Below, in pieces: positions 60,691 to 64,000 of a DNA stretch of 64,000 nt. The translations under genes and the position numbers were made by a program. The notes under the pieces were generated by a model, which saw only the letters and a list, made by a program, of their open reading frames with translations, ran no database searches and was not told the origin of the DNA. The stretch covers positions 554,001 through 618,000 of the forward strand of contig NC_083675.1 of assembly GCF_030384665.1 (NCBI RefSeq), read 5' to 3'. This stretch comes from Lodderomyces elongisporus. Lineage: Eukaryota; Ascomycota; Pichiomycetes; Serinales; Debaryomycetaceae. Position 1 is the first letter of the stretch. The number at the start of each line of letters is the position of its first letter.

Positions 60691-61067
60691 ATGTTGTTGT
60701 TGATGTTGTTGATGTTGTTGATGTTGTTGATGTTGTTGTTGTTGTTGTTGGGATGGCACGCATGAATGCCGGCAGCCATCCCTTTAGCCAAAAGAATACT
60801 TTCAGCTAACTTTGTCTTCTCTTCTTTTTTCTTAAACCATGACAATTGTCTAAACAGCGGAAACTGTTTTTTTGCCAGTCTTTTTACTTCTACGTCTTCA
60901 GCACCTACATCTACCTCACATAAGGTATCCGACCCTGTAGCTGCTGAAGGAACCGACACAGGTGAGTCTGATGACTCCCCTGGAAGTAAAAACCGAACCT
61001 TACGTTCGGCTGGTTTTTTCCCCTTTGACTTAGGGGAGGTTTTGAAAAGCTTGTTAAAAAATTGCAT
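59736..61067 (-). CDS. type 2 protein with Asn-rich linker and C-terminal domain (443 aa)
   Basis: Family not recognised. Residues 1-35 resemble type 1 (MQFFNK start; KVRFLLPGESS at 23-33). Residues 61-80 hold one basic module ending LSWFKK, related to the three in type 1. Residues 107-168 are Asn with Ile interruptions, encoded by the same kind of CAA tract that type 1 reads as Gln. Residues 169-208 are charged. From about 211 (FRKFKATVDSYCG) to 443 the composition becomes that of a folded domain, with no low complexity, several Trp and Cys, and the C-terminus FRDFIIFIVEPR. There are no 39-residue repeats. TATA box 61,245-61,252; AATAAA 59,547-59,552, about 185 bp past the stop. The decayed trace of this domain beside every type 1 gene suggests this is the older form. 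Complexity and an uninterrupted 275-codon stretch after the repeat make a real gene likely. Confidence 0.78.
60564..60749 (-). repeat. CAA/CAT tract read as Asn/Ile in type 2 (62 codons)
   Basis: Related tract in the type 2 gene. It is read one frame over (AAC/ATC), its interruptions are CAT rather than CTATTA, and it is much shorter than in type 1. Confidence 0.95.
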
Positions 61068-61244
61068 TGTTGAATTCTAAATTGCAGTCTTTCTCGATTA
61101 TTGATGATAAAATCTGGTTAAGGTTATCGAGTAAGGCTTCGTGGTGTGTTTAATTCTGGTAAAAGAAAGAAGAAGAAGAAGAAGAAGAAGAAGAAGAAGA
61201 AAAGGGTAAAAAAGGTTTAAGGTCACAAGGGTTTTGTTTGTGGA

Positions 61245-61252
61245 TATTTATA
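61245..61252 (-). promoter_or_regulatory. TATA box of the type 2 gene
   Basis: TATAAATA, 178 bp before the ATG at 61,067. The leader between is longer only because of a GAA/TTC microsatellite at about 61,170-61,200. Confidence 0.65.
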
Positions 61253-61562
61253 ATTCACCAAGTAGCCCTCTCGCCACGCCTTGTGGTTGGAGAATAACAA
61301 GTAAATTGTGTTATGCCATATACATTGTGGTTGCAAAACACGCGAGGAAGTGAGGGGGGAACAGAAGGGCGTGTGCAATTGTATGCGCTACCAAACGCGT
61401 CATAACAAAAAACCAAATGGGTGCTGCCAAATGGGGTGCTGCCAATAGTGTGTGGCTGTAGCAGAAAGTGGACAACCAGAGTGGATGAATTGTATGTTTG
61501 GATGTATGTTGGCTCAACATTACCCACAGCCTTGTACATCCTGCAATGCATCCTATCTCTAC

Positions 61563-61614
61563 GAACAATTCTCGACTCTTTGCAAGTTTGACGGCAATCC
61601 GTCGAGAATTGTTT
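61563..61614. repeat. imperfect hairpin, unit 14
   Basis: Same position, arm length and identical 10-nt loop, but three adjacent mismatches in the stem (CTCTTTGC against GCAATCCG) and a changed outermost pair. Confidence 0.85.
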
Positions 61615-61960
61615 GTGTGTGTTGATTATTCCCCTGAGTTTGGTGCGAATTTACGGGAAAACTCTTTTCTGCTGAAGTTTGAGGACAATTGTGGGCTCAG
61701 CAGCTCACGTGCGCGCACACATAGACATACTCCAGTTTGCAATGACAGCGATTGCGCGAAATATACAGAACGTCCAATTTGAGAAATAATTTGTAGGCAG
61801 AGTGCGAAATAGAAGAATGGTTCAATTACAAATAGCAGAGTGTATACAAAAACAGAAAGGTGTGTTAATATTAGAAAAAAAAAAGTGTAAAGATTAATAG
61901 CAAAAGTTATCGAGTCCCCCACCTTGATGTGTTCCTGAAAACGAGTGAAAGCTGTATATA

Positions 61961-62661
61961 TTAAACGAGTGTAGATGCAGGTGCAATGGGAGATACCAAA
62001 AGTGTGTGCGTGCCAGTGACGGATAAAATAAGTAGTAGCAGGGCCCTTTGTGGTGTTTGAACACGGGCACACTTTTTGGCGAGCTCCCCTGCTTTGGGAT
62101 CATGGCTGGGTTTGTGATATAGTTGGCCATGGAGCAGCAGCAGCAATGTTAGGAACAGCAATAGCAGGAACAGCATCAGCAACACCACCAGAAATAACAC
62201 CAGTAAAATTTTTGACAAATTTGAAGCGCTTGCTTTGAGTTTGGACGACGCTGGATAGCACACACTATGACAAATATGTTTCCTTTGTTTTCTATGATAA
62301 ATATTAGTAGTGGTGGTAGTGGTGGTGGTCATAGTGGGTGGTGGTAGTAGTGGTGGTAGTAGTAGTGGTGGTAGTAGTAGTGGTGGTGGTAGTAGTGGTG
62401 ATGGTAGTGGTGATGGTAGTGGTGGTGGTAGTAGTGGTGATGGTAGTAGTGGTAGTGGTGGTGGTAGTAGTAGTGGTGGTGGTAGTAGTGGTGATGGTAG
62501 TGGTGGTAGTAGTGGTGGTAGTAGTGGTAGTGGTGGTGGTAGTGGTGGTAGTGGTAGTGGTAGTGGTGGTAGTAGTGGTGGTAGTAGTGGTGGTGGTAGT
62601 GGTAGTGGTGGTAGTGGTAGTGGTGGTGGTGGTGGTGGTAGTAGTGGTGGTAGTAGTGGTG

Positions 62662-62693
<32 letters not shown>

Positions 62694-63181
62694 GGTGGTG
62701 GTGGTGGTAGTAGTGGTGGTAGTAGTGGTGGTAGCAGTAGTAGTAGCAGTAGCAGTAGCAGTAGCAGTAGCAGTAGCAGTAGTAGTAGTAGTAGTGGTGG
62801 TGGTAGCAGTAGCAGTAGCAGTAGTAGTAGTAATACTATTCCACCACGAGCAAACAATGATTTTGGTGTAGCATAATTAAACCCCGAGAACTGATTCCAC
62901 AAGCTTTTCTTCTGCACCATCTGAAACAACTTGCACAGTGACTTATACAACTCAACCTGTGATTCTATGATCCCGCTGTGCCTTGTTGATACTCCTAGTG
63001 CATATGCATCCTCCACATTTTTCGTCCCCCGTGCAAGATCATACGACAAAGGCGCCATTTTGCCGCAGGATCTGCCAAGTTCAGAATAAATGTGTGAGCC
63101 GGCAGCTACACTAGTGCAATGTTGTGGTAGGCTATGGGAAACGGTAGCAGAGGTCGGTGGGCTCCCCTGCTTTGGGATCAT
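61961..63181 (-). CDS. uncertain minus-strand frame MIPKQG, unit 14 (406 aa)
   Basis: Same frame as in unit 13, 65 residues longer because of the longer microsatellite. The first 114 residues differ by a few substitutions, two of them Asp to Gly, so strong constraint is not evident. Confidence 0.25.
62305..62831 (+). repeat. AGTGGT-type microsatellite, unit 14 (about 527 bp)
   Basis: Same locus as in unit 13 but about 195 bp longer. Flanks are nearly identical, so the length change is recent. Confidence 0.95.
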
Positions 63182-63312
63182 GGTTGGGTTTGTGATATAG
63201 TCATCCGTGAAGCAGCAACAGAGGTAACATCAGAAATAGCATCAGGATCAGCATCAGGATCAATAAGGTGAATAGCAGCGTAATTAACAGTACTGTTTCT
63301 GGTCACAAGGTT

Positions 63313-63318
63313 TTTATT
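63313..63318 (-). terminator. poly(A) signal of the second type 2 gene
   Basis: AATAAA about 185 bp past the stop at 63,502, as for the first type 2 gene. Confidence 0.5.
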
Positions 63319-63501
63319 TCACATTCTTGAGTTGAGGATGAATATGTAGAAAAGAACAAGCTCGGCTCACTTTAGAATGACTCTGCAGTTGAGGATTTCA
63401 GATCGCACCAGAATGAAATTCTCAATTCTCCGTTAGGTAGAAGAGTATGCACCTCTCAAACATTGACTTGATATAACAAAGTCCTTCGATTTTCCTAAAC
63501 A

Positions 63502-64000
63502 TTATCTTGGCTCCACTATGAAAATAATAAAGTCACGAAATACGCGGGCACTTTTTTTTAGTCGCGCTTGTGATTTCGCGTCACATCCAATTTTTCCTAC
63601 TCGATCCTCCCTATACCAATTGCCAATATGAAATCGAACACTTGGAAGATCCTCATCTTTATAGGTAGCGTTAATTAGCCATTTAAAGTTATATATTTTC
63701 CTAGCAGCTAAAAACGAGAAATCGCCCCTAACATGAACGCCCGGCCATTGAGTCCAAGCATCGATTTCTTGGAAAGCGAGACACTTTTCAAGTTTCTCCT
63801 TATTAAGGCAGTGCTTAGTTTGAGTAAAGTACTCGCGATTTGGCTGCATTTCGTATCTCACCTGCAAGTCTATTCCATACTCAAGGTTTGGCGTAGCGAT
63901 GTAGTATTTTACCTTGTTCCTAAACTTCATTTCGAGTAATTGAAGCACTGGACAGAGAAGGGAGTTTCTAAGGTCCATATCAAGCAACTCCGGGAGAGCT
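63502..64000 (-). CDS. type 2 protein, second copy, C-terminal part
   Basis: The C-terminal 165 or so codons of a second type 2 gene; the start and the Asn-rich linker lie beyond the right edge. The visible part appears identical to 59,736-60,234, so the two type 2 copies are recent duplicates or are kept uniform. AATAAA at 63,313-63,318. Confidence 0.75.
   Translation of the reverse strand, partial: ALPELLDMDLRNSLLCPVLQLLEMKFRNKVKYYIATPNLEYGIDLQVRYEMQPNREYFTQTKHCLNKEKLEKCLAFQEIDAWTQWPGVHVRGDFSFLAARKIYNFKWLINATYKDEDLPSVRFHIGNWYREDRVGKIGCDAKSQARLKKSARVFRDFIIFIVEPR

Larger units (their letters stand above)
57680..61562. repeat. chimeric unit 13 (type 1 left end, type 2 body)
   Basis: From 57,680 to about 58,290 this unit matches type 1 spacers. 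From the A-run at about 58,303 onward it matches unit 14 instead: different minisatellite, longer minus-strand frame, different gene. The switch lies between the hairpin and the minisatellite and marks the right end of the type 1 array. Confidence 0.9.
61563..64000. repeat. type 2 unit 14, cut by the window edge
   Basis: Nearly identical to unit 13 from 58,240 onward, at an offset of about 3.77 kb in the gene. Its left end (61,260-61,740) is diverged from all type 1 spacers but shares with units 1-3 the doubled GGTGCTGCCAA motif and the flank just left of the hairpin, which suggests it is closer to the ancestral spacer. Confidence 0.85.

Overview
The window is almost entirely one head-to-tail tandem array. 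Twelve near-identical units of about 4.5-5.1 kb (roughly 161-57,679) are followed by a chimeric unit (57,680-61,562) and the start of a diverged unit cut by the right edge (61,563-64,000). There are no housekeeping genes, RNA genes, CRISPR arrays or recognisable transposase, integrase or polymerase genes.

Each of the twelve 'type 1' units carries one intact minus-strand gene. It encodes a disordered, low-complexity protein of 631-975 residues with a fixed N-terminal region, 3-11 copies of a 39-residue repeat, three basic 14-residue repeats and a long Gln/Leu tract. The gene has a TATAAATA box about 175 bp before the ATG, a pyrimidine-rich leader, an A at -3 of the ATG and an AATAAA signal about 55 bp past the stop. 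The spacer holds a perfect 21-bp inverted repeat with a 10-nt loop, a 12-bp minisatellite, an AT-rich stretch, a broken minus-strand reading frame and, just past each gene's stop, the decayed remains of a lost C-terminal domain.

The two right-hand 'type 2' units keep an older-looking organisation. Their gene (443 residues, 59,736-61,067; second copy cut at 63,502-64,000) shares promoter, leader and N-terminal motif with type 1. It has no 39-residue repeats, reads the CAA-rich tract in another frame (poly-Asn), and continues into a complex C-terminal domain that type 1 has lost. Type 1 genes therefore look like derivatives of a type 2-like ancestor, made by a frame change, nonsense changes and deletions, then amplified and kept uniform.

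TATA boxes, AATAAA signals, start-codon context, triplet microsatellites and absence of operons point to a eukaryotic nuclear genome or a large DNA virus of a eukaryote; the sequence does not decide between them and I do not recognise the protein family. How the genes might work together is unknown: the array supplies many doses of the same protein in several repeat-number versions.
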